A DNA stretch of 64,000 nucleotides from an uncultured Chelatococcus sp. (GTDB lineage: Bacteria > Pseudomonadota > Alphaproteobacteria > Rhizobiales > Beijerinckiaceae). The notes under the pieces were generated by a model. The model was not told where the DNA came from, made no database searches, and was given only the letters and a program-made list of their open reading frames with translations. The stretch spans positions 1 to 64,000 of the forward strand of contig CALMIK010000078.1 in the NCBI GenBank assembly GCA_937863995.1, written 5' to 3'. Below are positions 1 through 8,808 of this stretch, in pieces (within the stretch, counting starts at the first letter, position 1; the number at the start of each line of letters is the position of its first letter). Both the position numbers and the translations under genes were made by a program.

Positions 1-8
1 CATGGCCC

Positions 9-33
9 TGGTCTGCCCTCATTTGTGTGATCC
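9..33 (+). repeat. IS left terminal inverted repeat
   Basis: It contains GGTCTGCCC (10-18), an 8-bp spacer and GTGATCC (27-33). This mirrors the repeat at 707-731 with identical spacing. Confidence 0.75.
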
Positions 34-43
34 ATTGGGAATG

Positions 44-385
44 TTATTGCATGCTCGGCCTTTTGGTATCGTTCAGCTACAGTCGACCGCGCTTGGGTTG
101 TCTGTGTGGCACTTTCAGCCCCTCACGTCGCCAGATACGCTCGACTCGTTTGACATTCACGATCCAGCCAGTCTGGTGCAGCATCGCAGTTATACGGCGA
201 TAGCCATAGCGGTCATATTGGAGCGCGAGCGCCGTGATGTTGGCGGTCAACTCCGCTTCATCATCCGGGGTCTTGGCGAGCTTGCGCTGTGTGGAACGAT
301 GCTGACCGAGAACCCGGCATGCCCGACGCTCGGACACCTTCAGCTCATCGATGATATGATCCACACAGGCGCGGCGACGGGCGGG
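44..385 (-). pseudogene. IS3-family OrfB remnant (DDE core deleted)
   Basis: The reading frame gives the conserved OrfB N-terminus (VDHIIDELKVSERRACRVLG, then a YGYRRITAML block typical of the HTH_21 region). It meets a TAG at 77-79 right after PKRGRL, where family members usually continue with W-L-N-D. Read through, the frame shows LND and then a short unrelated tail (TKRPSMQ) ending in TAA at 44-46, just inside the left inverted repeat. The rve integrase core with its DDE residues is therefore missing. Inference: an internal deletion fused the N-terminal part to the last codons, and the tryptophan codon mutated to a stop. Confidence 0.75.
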
Positions 386-387
386 GC

Positions 388-666
388 TCAGAAGTTTCCC
401 TTCGCGGCCTCGGCAAGGATCATTTTATCCAAGGTAAGATCGGAAACGGCGCGCCGAAGCCGGGCATTCTCTGCCTCCAACTCCTTCAGGCGTTTCACCT
501 GCTCGCCCTTCAGGCCGCCGTATTCGGAGCGCCATCGGTAGTATGTAACTTCCGTCACGCCTATCGACCGGATCGCTTCCGCCATCGATTTTCCCTGCGC
601 ATTCAGCACGTCAACTTGACGAAGCTTCGTGACGATCTCTTCTGCCTTGTGTCTTTTCGCTGCCAT
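388..666 (-). CDS. IS3-family transposase OrfA
   Basis: DNA-binding subunit of an IS3-type transposase, 92 aa from the start at MAAKRHK. An upstream ATG at 696 would add ten residues, but the internal start matches family length. The helix-turn-helix lies around residues 10-45 (KSMAEAIRSIGVTEVTYYRW), followed by a leucine-zipper stretch (KRLKELEAENARLRRAVSDL). OrfA ends in TGA at 388-390 and OrfB continues in the -1 frame, the arrangement in which IS3 elements make OrfAB by programmed frameshifting. The gene appears intact, but its OrfB partner is destroyed. Confidence 0.85.
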   Translation of the reverse strand: MAAKRHKAEEIVTKLRQVDVLNAQGKSMAEAIRSIGVTEVTYYRWRSEYGGLKGEQVKRLKELEAENARLRRAVSDLTLDKMILAEAAKGNF

Positions 667-706
667 TTCAAGGTCCTTCTCAGGCTCATAAGCCATGCTT
701 CAAGAA

Positions 707-731
707 GGATCACTCTTCAGGGGGCAGACCA
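707..731 (-). repeat. IS right terminal inverted repeat
   Basis: GGATCAC (707-713), an 8-bp spacer and GGGCAGACC (722-730) are the reverse complement of the blocks at 10-33. It lies upstream of orfA, as expected for the 5' end of an IS3 element. Confidence 0.75.
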
Positions 732-851
732 GTAGCAAAAGCGGCTCGCCGTTTGATCCGGTGAAGCCCGTTCTTCGATCTTTCCAATTGCCTCAGAATA
801 TACGCGCTACGGCAAGTATACGTATGCGATCGCTGCCAATGGCCGCACCGC

Positions 852-1742
852 TCAGGCGTGGGGCAAGAAGCGCTGCCGCTCATCGCGGAAGCGGCGCAGG
901 ACGAAGTCACGCAGAACCGCGATCCGCTTGATGGCGTGGGTGTCCGGATGGGAGAGCAGGTGGTAACTGCGCCGGAAGCCGATCTGCGGCAGGATGCGCG
1001 TCAGGCCTTCGATGGAGGCGGCCGTGAAGTCGTGCAGCACGCCGATGCCGGTGCCCGCGCGAACCGCCTCGATCTGCCCCATGACGCTCGCGCAGCGGAA
1101 CCTGCTTCGCGCTTCGCCTTCGAGCGCCGACGAATAGTCGAGCGCGGAGGCATAGGAAAGATCCTCTACGCCGGTCACCACCACATGGTCGCCCAGCTCT
1201 TCCGGCGAGGCTGGCGTGCCGCAGCGGTCGAGATACGCGCGGGCGGCGTAGACGCTCAGCGTGTAGTCGGTCAAGCGCGACACCACCAGCCGCCCCGCGA
1301 CGGGCCGGTCGAGGACGATGGCGAGGTCCGCTTCGCGCCGCGATAGCGAGAACGTGCGGGGCAAGGGGACGAGCTCCACGACAAGATCGGGATGACGCCT
1401 CGTCAGTTCGCCCAGTTCCGAGGCGAGGAAATAGTTGCCGAGCCCGTCCGGCGCGCCGATGCGCACGGTGCCCGATACGTCGGCTTCCTCGTCGCGGAGG
1501 CCTTCGGCGACGCCGAGCAACTCGAACTCGATCCGTTCCGCCACCGGCAGCAGCCGTTCACCCGCTTGTGTCAGGACGCATCCGGCGGGGCGGCGCTCGA
1601 AGAGCGGCGTGCCGAGCGAGCGCTCGAGTGCGTCGAGGCGGCGGGCGACGGTTGCATGGTTGAGGTTAAGGCGCCGAGCTGCTGCGAGCAGCTGCCCGTG
1701 CCGCGCCACCGCCAGGAAGATACGCAGGTGACCCCAGTCCAT
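852..1742 (-). CDS. LysR-family transcriptional regulator
   Basis: A 296-aa LysR-type regulator. The N-terminal winged HTH spans about residues 1-60 (MDWGHLRIFLAVARHGQLLA, with NHATVARRLDALERSLG as recognition region), followed by a substrate-binding domain. The ATG at 1742 is preferred to the longer upstream frame because the HTH begins directly there. It is divergent from the methylmalonate-semialdehyde dehydrogenase gene starting at 1928, with a 185-bp gap holding both promoters, so it probably controls that gene. The effector is unknown; malonate semialdehyde, a related acid or a CoA ester would fit. Its 3' end lies 120 bp from the defective IS3 element. Confidence 0.85.
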   Translation of the reverse strand: MDWGHLRIFLAVARHGQLLAAARRLNLNHATVARRLDALERSLGTPLFERRPAGCVLTQAGERLLPVAERIEFELLGVAEGLRDEEADVSGTVRIGAPDGLGNYFLASELGELTRRHPDLVVELVPLPRTFSLSRREADLAIVLDRPVAGRLVVSRLTDYTLSVYAARAYLDRCGTPASPEELGDHVVVTGVEDLSYASALDYSSALEGEARSRFRCASVMGQIEAVRAGTGIGVLHDFTAASIEGLTRILPQIGFRRSYHLLSHPDTHAIKRIAVLRDFVLRRFRDERQRFLPHA

Positions 1743-1927
1743 TCCATTCGCCCTCAGACTATAAATATCGCACAACAGATGATGAATAAACGAAATTGAT
1801 GTGCAGAGAAAGGTGCGAGATGACAATGAGGGAGATCGTTCCGAGGGCGATCTTGCGCCGCGGCGCTGATCCTGGACGCTCACCCTTTCGGGAACGACAC
1901 AACAGAAATATTGCGGAGGTCATCGTC

Positions 1928-3427
<1,500 letters not shown>

Positions 3428-3434
3428 GGACAAC

Positions 3435-3461
3435 GTAACGGATCTCTCGTCGGTCCGTTAC
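3435..3461 (+). terminator. Hairpin after mmsA
   Basis: An 8-bp perfect stem (GTAACGGA 3435-3442 / TCCGTTAC 3454-3461) lies 8 bp after the mmsA stop. The sequence that follows is CCGCTTTTG, so the T-run is short. Confidence 0.5.
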
Positions 3462-3479
3462 CCGCTTTTGTCTGACTTT

Positions 3480-3515
3480 GGGGCCGCTGTCTCTCCGGCA
3501 GCGGCCCCGTTGTTT
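3480..3515 (+). terminator. Rho-independent terminator of mmsA
   Basis: A 10-bp perfect GC-rich stem (GGGGCCGCTG 3480-3489 / CAGCGGCCCC 3499-3508) with a 9-nt loop, followed by GTTGTTT. Probably the main terminator of mmsA. Confidence 0.75.
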
Positions 3516-3736
3516 GCTGGATTTCGTCGTGATCCCGCTGGCCTGAACACGTGCTTGTCGCTTTGAGGCAGTCCTCTCCATGGACGGTTCTGACCTTCGA
3601 CAGCCACACTTTGGTGTGTTGTGAAGCCATGAGCGTTAGCCGTCCACGACATCAGGTCAGATCAAACGGGCCGCACTCCAAATTTCCCGGAAGCGCGGAT
3701 TGACAGTTGTCGTCGAGGAAAACGCGCTTGCTAAAA

Positions 3737-3781
3737 ACTATGGCGTTGCCGCATTTCAATGAAACGCAGCAACGCCGTAGT
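3737..3781. repeat. Long palindrome between mmsA and the binding-protein gene
   Basis: A 13-bp stem with one mismatch (ACTATGGCGTTGC 3737-3749 / GCAACGCCGTAGT 3769-3781). The loop (CATTTCAATGAAACG) resembles the inner part of the palindrome at 31427-31469. It sits between convergent genes and may be a bidirectional terminator or a dispersed rhizobial palindromic unit. The remaining roughly 200 bp of this 447-bp gap (3510-3736) hold nothing I recognise. Confidence 0.55.
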
Positions 3782-3874
3782 CTTTCTTTCTGCCCTGTCC
3801 GCTTCCGGTATTCCGGAATGACCCGGGTAGGGGCCGCTCAGGTGCGATGCCGGAGCCGGCGTCGCGCCGCCAGT

Positions 3875-4813
3875 TCAGTTTCGATTCTCAAACTCCGCCA
3901 TGTTAGCCGGCGTAACGAGCTCGAAAGGGATGTAGGTTTTCTGGTCGAAGGGTTCGCCGTGGATGATCTTCAGGGCGACTTCAATTGCGCCGCTTCCCTG
4001 GCCGAAGGCATCCTGAAACACCGTTACCTCCAGATCTCCGGCCTTCATGAGGGCGAGCGCATCCCGCGAGCCGTCGATGCCGGCCACCACAACGCTGTCG
4101 AGCGGGCGTCCGGTCGCCTTCAGGGCTTGGATCGCGCCGACCGCCATTTCGTCTGCGTTCGCGATCACGGCGTCAAACGCAAGACCGGCGGTGATCCAGT
4201 TCGTCACCAGGTCCAGAGCCTGTGTCCGTTGCCAGTTTGCGGTCTGCGATTCGACGATTTCCATGCCGCTGCATTCGGGTGTTGCTATCACGTCCCTGAC
4301 GTCTTGTGTCCGCTGCCGCGCGGCCTGATTCGAGAGCTCGCCCATGATGACGACGACTTTGCCCTTGCCCTTCAGAAGGCGACAGACTTCCTTTGTCTGC
4401 AAGGTACCGGATTCGACTTCGTCGGATGCGACGAAAGCCTGGTTCGTCGGCAGGGAATCCACGTTGATCGGCTGCCGGTTGACGTAGACGAGGGGCACCT
4501 TCCTGTCCTCTGCAAGCTTCGACATGGCGACCGTCGCATCCGTATCCACCGGGTTGACGATTATCGCATCTACCTTGGCGGCAATGAAGTTCTGGATCTG
4601 GCTTTGCTGCCGGGAAACGTCACCCTGCGCATCTTCTATCTGTAGCGTAATGTTTCCCTTCTTTCGCGCATAGTCGCTCATGCCGTTGCGGAGAACAGTC
4701 AGGAAATTGTCGTCGAAATTCGCAATGGAGATGCCGATCACCTCGGAACTGGCAGGAGCCATCAGCAGCATAAACGAGATAAGTCCATACCCGATACGTT
4801 TTACATTTTTCAT
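3875..4813 (-). CDS. Sugar/rhizopine-type ABC transporter substrate-binding protein (orphan)
   Basis: A 312-aa periplasmic binding protein of the RbsB/MocB type. The N-terminus is a signal peptide (MKNVKRIGYGLISFMLLM, cleavage near APASS), followed by the two-lobed Peripla_BP_4 fold. The ATG at 4813 directly follows a purine-rich ribosome site. It shares long identical blocks with the binding protein at 30443-31381 (FDDNFLTVLR, SRQQSQ, GAIQALK, IPFELVT) and has the same length, so the two are paralogues. No ATPase or permease gene adjoins it, so it may feed the transporter at 30.4-34.4 kb. It is divergent from the isomerase gene at 5124 and shares its control region, which carries the tandem GCAA-N6-TTGC sites. 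The ligand is inferred to be inositol- or inosamine-like from context. Confidence 0.88.
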   Translation of the reverse strand: MKNVKRIGYGLISFMLLMAPASSEVIGISIANFDDNFLTVLRNGMSDYARKKGNITLQIEDAQGDVSRQQSQIQNFIAAKVDAIIVNPVDTDATVAMSKLAEDRKVPLVYVNRQPINVDSLPTNQAFVASDEVESGTLQTKEVCRLLKGKGKVVVIMGELSNQAARQRTQDVRDVIATPECSGMEIVESQTANWQRTQALDLVTNWITAGLAFDAVIANADEMAVGAIQALKATGRPLDSVVVAGIDGSRDALALMKAGDLEVTVFQDAFGQGSGAIEVALKIIHGEPFDQKTYIPFELVTPANMAEFENRN

Positions 4814-5028
4814 TTTTCCCCCCAATTGGTCTTTTTCGACAGTTGCCATGATTTGATGCAGAAAGCGGGACGAGAAAGTATCTACATTCTGATACACACG
4901 AATTTTCGCGTAGATGGACTCGCCACAACGGCGCCCGGCAAGGTTCTCTGAAGTTAAAAAAACTTGCTGAGCCGGAAACTTACAAAGCCAGGCCGATCCG
5001 GCGCCGAGTGGTTGTTCCCACTTTCTTG

Positions 5029-5056
5029 TTGCAAGAAATAATGCAAAAATTATAAT
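5029..5056 (+). promoter_or_regulatory. Sigma70-like promoter for the isomerase gene
   Basis: TTGCAA (5029-5034), a 16-bp spacer and TATAAT (5051-5056), 68 bp upstream of the ATG at 5124. The -35 overlaps the first operator copy and the -10 lies between the two copies, a placement suited to repression. Confidence 0.5.
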
Positions 5057-5073
5057 AACGCAAATATAATTCC
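5031..5073. promoter_or_regulatory. Tandem operator pair (putative RpiR/IolR sites)
   Basis: Two sites resembling GCAAT-N4-ATTGC: 5031-5044 (GCAAG-AAAT-AATGC, 8 of 10 arm positions) and 5060-5073 (GCAAA-TATA-ATTCC, 8 of 10). Their centres are 29 bp apart, as at four other promoters in this window. They flank a perfect TATAAT at 5051-5056 in the divergent control region of the binding protein (minus) and the isomerase (plus). The rest of the 310-bp intergenic region has no recognisable feature. Confidence 0.6.
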
Positions 5074-5123
5074 ACGCCGCGCTGCAACAAGGCGATGGCA
5101 GTGATAATGAGGCGGGAGGACAC

Positions 5124-5972
5124 ATGCAGAATTTTCTGGTTTTTCAAGCTCTCTGGGCCATGGAAGGTCATCGGACCAACGGGGTCGAGACACCTCTCGA
5201 CGGCAAACTGGAGAGGATACGCGAAGCGGGGTTCGACGGAATCAGCGCCGACTATACCCGCAGGGAAGACGTCAGCCGACTGGCTCCCCTGTTGCGCGAG
5301 CGCGGCCTTCAGGCTGAAGGTCAGTGCTTTCCAAAGTCCGTGGACGATCTCAAGCCGGTTCTCGAAAATGCCGCCCATCATGGCGTGCATCATGTCTGTA
5401 TCCAGCCGGATGTCAGATCCAGCGATGTGGATTTCTGTCTGCATCTGCTCGATGGCTGGTCAAAGCTGGCGGAGGAAGTCGATTTTCCCGTCCTGATCGA
5501 AACCCATCGCGGGCGGATGACCTCCGATCTGCATTTCACTCTGGCGTTGCTCGACCGCAGACCGCAACTGCCGCTTCTCGCCGATTTATCCCATTATGTC
5601 GCGGGGGATGAAATCGTGTTGCCGGTATCGCTGGAAAACCAGGGGCTGGTGCAGCGAATTCTTGATCAGTCATGGGCTTTTCACGGCCGCATCGCCAGTT
5701 GCGAGCAGATACAGATCTCCTTGGCCTATCCTCATCACAAGATCTGGCTCGATCAGTTCATGGCATGGTGGGCCCATGGTTTTCGCAGTTGGAGCAAGCG
5801 AGCGGGGGAGAACGATACACTGGCTTTCGTATGCGAGCTCGGGCCGCAGCCTTACGCTATTTCCGGGCCGGACGGAAAAGACGCGACCGACCACTGGGCG
5901 GAGGCGCTTGTGATGAAGGACATGGTGCACGCGTTGTGGGACGACATCCGGCGGGAGCCGGTCGCATCGTGA
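5124..5972 (+). CDS. Sugar phosphate isomerase/epimerase (TIM barrel)
   Basis: A 282-aa protein of the xylose isomerase-like TIM-barrel superfamily (AP_endonuc_2; IolE, MocC and IolI are members). Typical elements are EAGFDGISADYT near the N-terminus, the metal-site glutamate in FPVLIETH, LADLSHY, and VCELGPQPY near the C-terminus. The start at 5124 follows GGCGGGAGG. It is transcribed away from the orphan binding protein and shares its operator region, so it probably acts on the imported inositol-like compound as an isomerase or dehydratase. The exact reaction cannot be assigned; a role like S. meliloti MocC in rhizopine use is a reasonable guess. A LacI-type regulator ends 31 bp downstream on the other strand. 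Confidence 0.8.
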   Translation: MQNFLVFQALWAMEGHRTNGVETPLDGKLERIREAGFDGISADYTRREDVSRLAPLLRERGLQAEGQCFPKSVDDLKPVLENAAHHGVHHVCIQPDVRSSDVDFCLHLLDGWSKLAEEVDFPVLIETHRGRMTSDLHFTLALLDRRPQLPLLADLSHYVAGDEIVLPVSLENQGLVQRILDQSWAFHGRIASCEQIQISLAYPHHKIWLDQFMAWWAHGFRSWSKRAGENDTLAFVCELGPQPYAISGPDGKDATDHWAEALVMKDMVHALWDDIRREPVAS

Positions 5973-6003
5973 CCCGGAGCGACCCCGATATCTGACGCGC
6001 GCG

Positions 6004-7044
6004 TCAAAAGCTCTCAGGCAAAATCAGGTCCGTTTGCAGAAAGACTTGCCCGGGTGAATGCCCCGGCTCGCCGGTCACGGCATCGAGGGCCATGTCGTAG
6101 AAGGCGTGCATGATCGCACGGGCCGGCGTATTGATCACGAGCGAGACCGCGCCGTCGGTCATGGCTCTTTTCGTTACCTCGGTGAATTCGTTGGCGACGA
6201 CGTCGATGCGGCCGATGTGCCCCTCGTCCCGGACGGCGTTGATGACGCCTTCCCGCCCCCCGCCGGCACAGTATATCGCGGCCAGTCGCGGATGACGTGA
6301 GATCAAGGACAAAGTCGCCTCATAGGTCAGCTCGGCGGTGTCAAGGTTGACGAGCGTACTGAGAATCGAGATTTCCGGGCGGTTCTGCCGGAACCATACG
6401 CGAAATCCTGTCTCGCGCAGCTCATGGCCATGCCAGCGATGTCCGCCGACGAAAAGCGCGACTTCGGCCGACTCCGACTGCTTCGGAATTCCCCGTGCGA
6501 GCATCGACGCTGCGGTGCGGCCGACCTTGAGATTATTGGTCCCGATGTAAGCCTCGCGCGCTCCCTGCGCGAAGTCGGACAGCAGCGCGAAGACGGGAAT
6601 GCCGTTCTCGCGCAGCCTCTCGACCTCTTCCGTGATGCGCGGATGGTCGATCGACACAAGTCCGATCGCTTGCGTCCGGGCCGCCATCGCCTCCATTTTC
6701 GCCACGATTTCGACCGGCGTGATGCTCGGCAGGAAATCGACGATCAGCTTTATCTGCGACCGTGGAAATGCGCGGGCTGCCTTCTCTGCCTCAGCCTGGA
6801 AATGGGCGTAGAACTCCCGCTCGGTGCCGGGAAGGATGAGGCCGGCGACGAGGGCGGGCTTTTCGCCGCCGATCCGTTGCTGGAGAAGGGGCGTTGCATG
6901 AAAGCCGATCCTCCGCGCCGTATCGAGAACCCTCAAGGCCGTCGCCGTCCGGACCGACGTTCGTCCGTTCAAGACGCGGTCGACCGTCGCGGCGGAAACG
7001 CCGCTGGCCTCGGCGAGATCTCTTATCGTTGGCCGCTTCGCCAT
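6004..7044 (-). CDS. LacI-family transcriptional regulator
   Basis: A 346-aa LacI/GalR regulator. The N-terminal HTH (MAKRPTIRDLAEASGVSAAT, VDRVLNGR) and hinge helix are followed by a periplasmic-binding-protein-like effector domain (VAGLILPGTEREFYAHFQ, SIDHPRI, GTNNLKVGRTAA). This Peripla_BP_4-type sensor usually binds a sugar or polyol. It is divergent from mocD, and the 238-bp gap contains inverted repeats (7059-7065/7085-7091 and 7103-7117) that are good operator candidates. The likely task is control of mocDEF and of itself in response to the rhizopine-like substrate. Confidence 0.88.
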   Translation of the reverse strand: MAKRPTIRDLAEASGVSAATVDRVLNGRTSVRTATALRVLDTARRIGFHATPLLQQRIGGEKPALVAGLILPGTEREFYAHFQAEAEKAARAFPRSQIKLIVDFLPSITPVEIVAKMEAMAARTQAIGLVSIDHPRITEEVERLRENGIPVFALLSDFAQGAREAYIGTNNLKVGRTAASMLARGIPKQSESAEVALFVGGHRWHGHELRETGFRVWFRQNRPEISILSTLVNLDTAELTYEATLSLISRHPRLAAIYCAGGGREGVINAVRDEGHIGRIDVVANEFTEVTKRAMTDGAVSLVINTPARAIMHAFYDMALDAVTGEPGHSPGQVFLQTDLILPESF

Positions 7045-7058
7045 GCTGATACCTCAAA

Positions 7059-7117
7059 TCACATCGCAACTAATAGAAATTTTTGATGTGAAATGCAACA
7101 AATGATGTAAGGCATCA
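7059..7117. promoter_or_regulatory. Candidate LacI operators upstream of mocD
   Basis: A perfect inverted repeat TGATG-TAAGG-CATCA at 7103-7117, and a longer-spaced pair TCACATC (7059-7065) / GATGTGA (7085-7091). All lie between the divergent LacI gene and mocD. The GATG/CATC half-sites recur, which suggests several binding positions. No GCAA-N6-TTGC tandem pair occurs here, so mocDEF seems to be under separate control. Confidence 0.5.
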
Positions 7118-7282
7118 CAATTTTCTTTGCGATATACCGCGCCGACTCGATAATACAAAAGTCCAGCGAGATCAGCTTGGCGCTGTGGACATGGGCAACG
7201 GGATCCGAACGGAGATCCCGGGCTATTGGCCGAAGACCAATAGAAAATAAGCCTGTTTCAAAAAATAGAGGGAGGACGCGTC

Positions 7283-8419
7283 ATGACGCGAACCAATCGC
7301 GACTACGCTCTCTTGGGGCGTGACGCGAAGCTGGCCGAGGAGATCGGCCTGGTTTCGGCGGAATGGTACCACACGGACATTCCACGCAAGGAAATGAAGG
7401 TCCTCATGCAACGCAGTGACGGGCCAGCCATCCGCGACACGGTGGTTCTGCTGGGCGTGATGTTGACCGCCGCCGGCGCCGGTATCTGGTTATGGCCCTC
7501 ATGGTGGTCGGCGCCGTTCTGGCTAATCTACGGCGTGCTCTATGCGTCCGCCATGGACTCGCGCTGGCACGAATGCGGCCATGGCACGGCGTTCCGGACG
7601 CGCTGGCTGAACGACGCCGTTTACCAGCTCGCCTGTTTCTGCATGCTGCGCAATCCGGTCGTCTGGCGCTGGAGTCACACGCGTCATCATACCGATACTA
7701 TTATCGTCGGCCACGATCCCGAGATCGTCGCCATGCGCCCGGCGGTCGTGGCGCGGCTGATCCTGAATTTCTTCGGCATCTTCGAGTTCATCGGCAACGT
7801 CAACGCGACGCTGAAGCTCGCCGCCGGCTACATGTCGAAGGAAACGAAATCCTACGTGCCTGAGAGCGAGCGCGGCAAGGCATTCTGGATCGCCCGCATC
7901 TGGGTCGCCATCTATCTGGCCGTCGCAGCTTTGGCCATCTGGATGGAGTCTATCCTTCCCTTCATGGTCATCGGCGGCCCCATCTTCTTCGGCAGCTGGC
8001 ATATGGTCATGACGGGATACATGCAACATCTCGGGCTGGCGGAAAATGTCCTCGATCACCGGCTGAATTCGCGCACTGTTTACATGAATCCCTTCAGCCG
8101 GTTCATTTACTGGAACATGAACTTTCACGTCGAGCACCACATGTTTCCCATGGTGCCGTATCATGCCCTGCCCAGGCTCCATGACAGGATCAAGCATGAT
8201 CTCCCGCCGGCGCATCCGTCGATCCTGTCGGCTTATCGCGAGATCATCCCTGCGCTGGTGAAGCAGTTCGGGAACTCCGACTGGTTCGTCAAGCGCGAAC
8301 TGCCTGCCACCGCCAAGCCTTACCGGCCGGAGTTCCATGGCGACCTCGAACCGGGACAGCCGACACCTGGAATCGGCGGCTATCCGGCGCTCGCGCCGAT
8401 GCCGAGCGCGGCCGAGTAG
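7283..8419 (+). CDS. mocD: MocD-like non-haem diiron oxygenase (fatty acid desaturase family)
   Basis: A 378-aa membrane-bound diiron oxygenase. The three histidine boxes of the fatty-acid desaturase/alkane hydroxylase family are present: HECGH (96-100), HTRHH (132-136) and HVEHH (282-286), with hydrophobic segments near residues 52-92 and 205-250. The Rieske ferredoxin and the ferredoxin reductase that follow would supply electrons. This trio and order match mocDEF of Sinorhizobium meliloti rhizopine catabolism, where it is needed to use 3-O-methyl-scyllo-inosamine, presumably by oxidative O-demethylation. The ATG at 7283 follows GGGAGG. The substrate assignment is inferred from this order and the inositol genes around it; a true lipid desaturase is the alternative. 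Confidence 0.82.
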   Translation: MTRTNRDYALLGRDAKLAEEIGLVSAEWYHTDIPRKEMKVLMQRSDGPAIRDTVVLLGVMLTAAGAGIWLWPSWWSAPFWLIYGVLYASAMDSRWHECGHGTAFRTRWLNDAVYQLACFCMLRNPVVWRWSHTRHHTDTIIVGHDPEIVAMRPAVVARLILNFFGIFEFIGNVNATLKLAAGYMSKETKSYVPESERGKAFWIARIWVAIYLAVAALAIWMESILPFMVIGGPIFFGSWHMVMTGYMQHLGLAENVLDHRLNSRTVYMNPFSRFIYWNMNFHVEHHMFPMVPYHALPRLHDRIKHDLPPAHPSILSAYREIIPALVKQFGNSDWFVKRELPATAKPYRPEFHGDLEPGQPTPGIGGYPALAPMPSAAE

Positions 8420-8496
8420 AGGCCGCCGATCCCGACCGAAGGTATTTGCTCGCCAGTGGCAATACCTACCGCCTGGCGCTTGAGGAGCAGACGATT

Positions 8497-8808
8497 ATGC
8501 CCTGGATTGAAATTTGCGCGACCGACGACATCGATGAAGAAGACGTGATCCGTTTCGAGCACAACGACAGCCTGTATGCTGTATATCGCGGTCCCCAAGA
8601 TGATTATTTCTGCACGGATGGTCTTTGCACCCACGAAGACGTCTCGCTCGCGGACGGACTGGTGATGGACTACATCATCGAATGCCCCAAGCATAACGGC
8701 CAGTTCGACTATCGCACCGGCGCGGCCGTGCGTGCGCCCGCCTGCCGAAATCTCAGAACCTACAAGGTCAGGGTCGAGGCCGGAAACGTCCTGGTGGAGT
8801 TGCCGTGA
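8497..8808 (+). CDS. mocE: MocE-like Rieske [2Fe-2S] ferredoxin
   Basis: A 103-aa soluble Rieske-type ferredoxin. The cluster ligands are visible as C44-T-H46 and C63-P-K-H66 (CTH...CPKH), a normal Rieske spacing of 16 residues between the two motifs. The start at 8497 gives the usual length for stand-alone Rieske ferredoxins; a longer in-frame start at 8446 is less likely because the fold starts at MPWIEI. It lies between the diiron oxygenase and the reductase and overlaps the reductase start (TGATG), so the proteins are probably made together and form one electron chain NAD(P)H, MocF, MocE, MocD. Confidence 0.9.
   Translation: MPWIEICATDDIDEEDVIRFEHNDSLYAVYRGPQDDYFCTDGLCTHEDVSLADGLVMDYIIECPKHNGQFDYRTGAAVRAPACRNLRTYKVRVEAGNVLVELP

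Larger units (their letters stand above)
9..731 (-). mobile_element. Internally deleted IS3-family element
   Basis: The segment is bounded by imperfect inverted repeats (9-33 and 707-731). They share GGTCTGCCC and GTGATCC blocks separated by the same 8 bp, and the element begins with TG and ends with CA. Inside is an intact OrfA on the minus strand, but OrfB keeps only its N-terminal part and is then joined to what looks like its extreme C-terminal tail. At 723 bp it is far shorter than a normal IS3 member (about 1.2-1.5 kb), so it should not transpose by itself but could be mobilised by a full copy. I see no 3-4 bp target duplication in the flanks. Confidence 0.75.

Noticed and set aside
9..731. 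Intact autonomous IS3 element
   Set aside because: OrfB lacks the integrase core and has a stop codon; the distance between inverted repeats is only 723 bp.
1770..1804. GCACA/TGTGC inverted repeat between the LysR gene and mmsA as a LysR operator
   Set aside because: Only 5-bp arms with a 25-bp spacer; such a match is expected by chance and no T-N11-A core stands out.
3510..3736. Short open frames in the mmsA downstream gap
   Set aside because: Two minus-strand frames here (up to 95 codons) lack family similarity and ribosome sites, and overlap the terminator hairpins.
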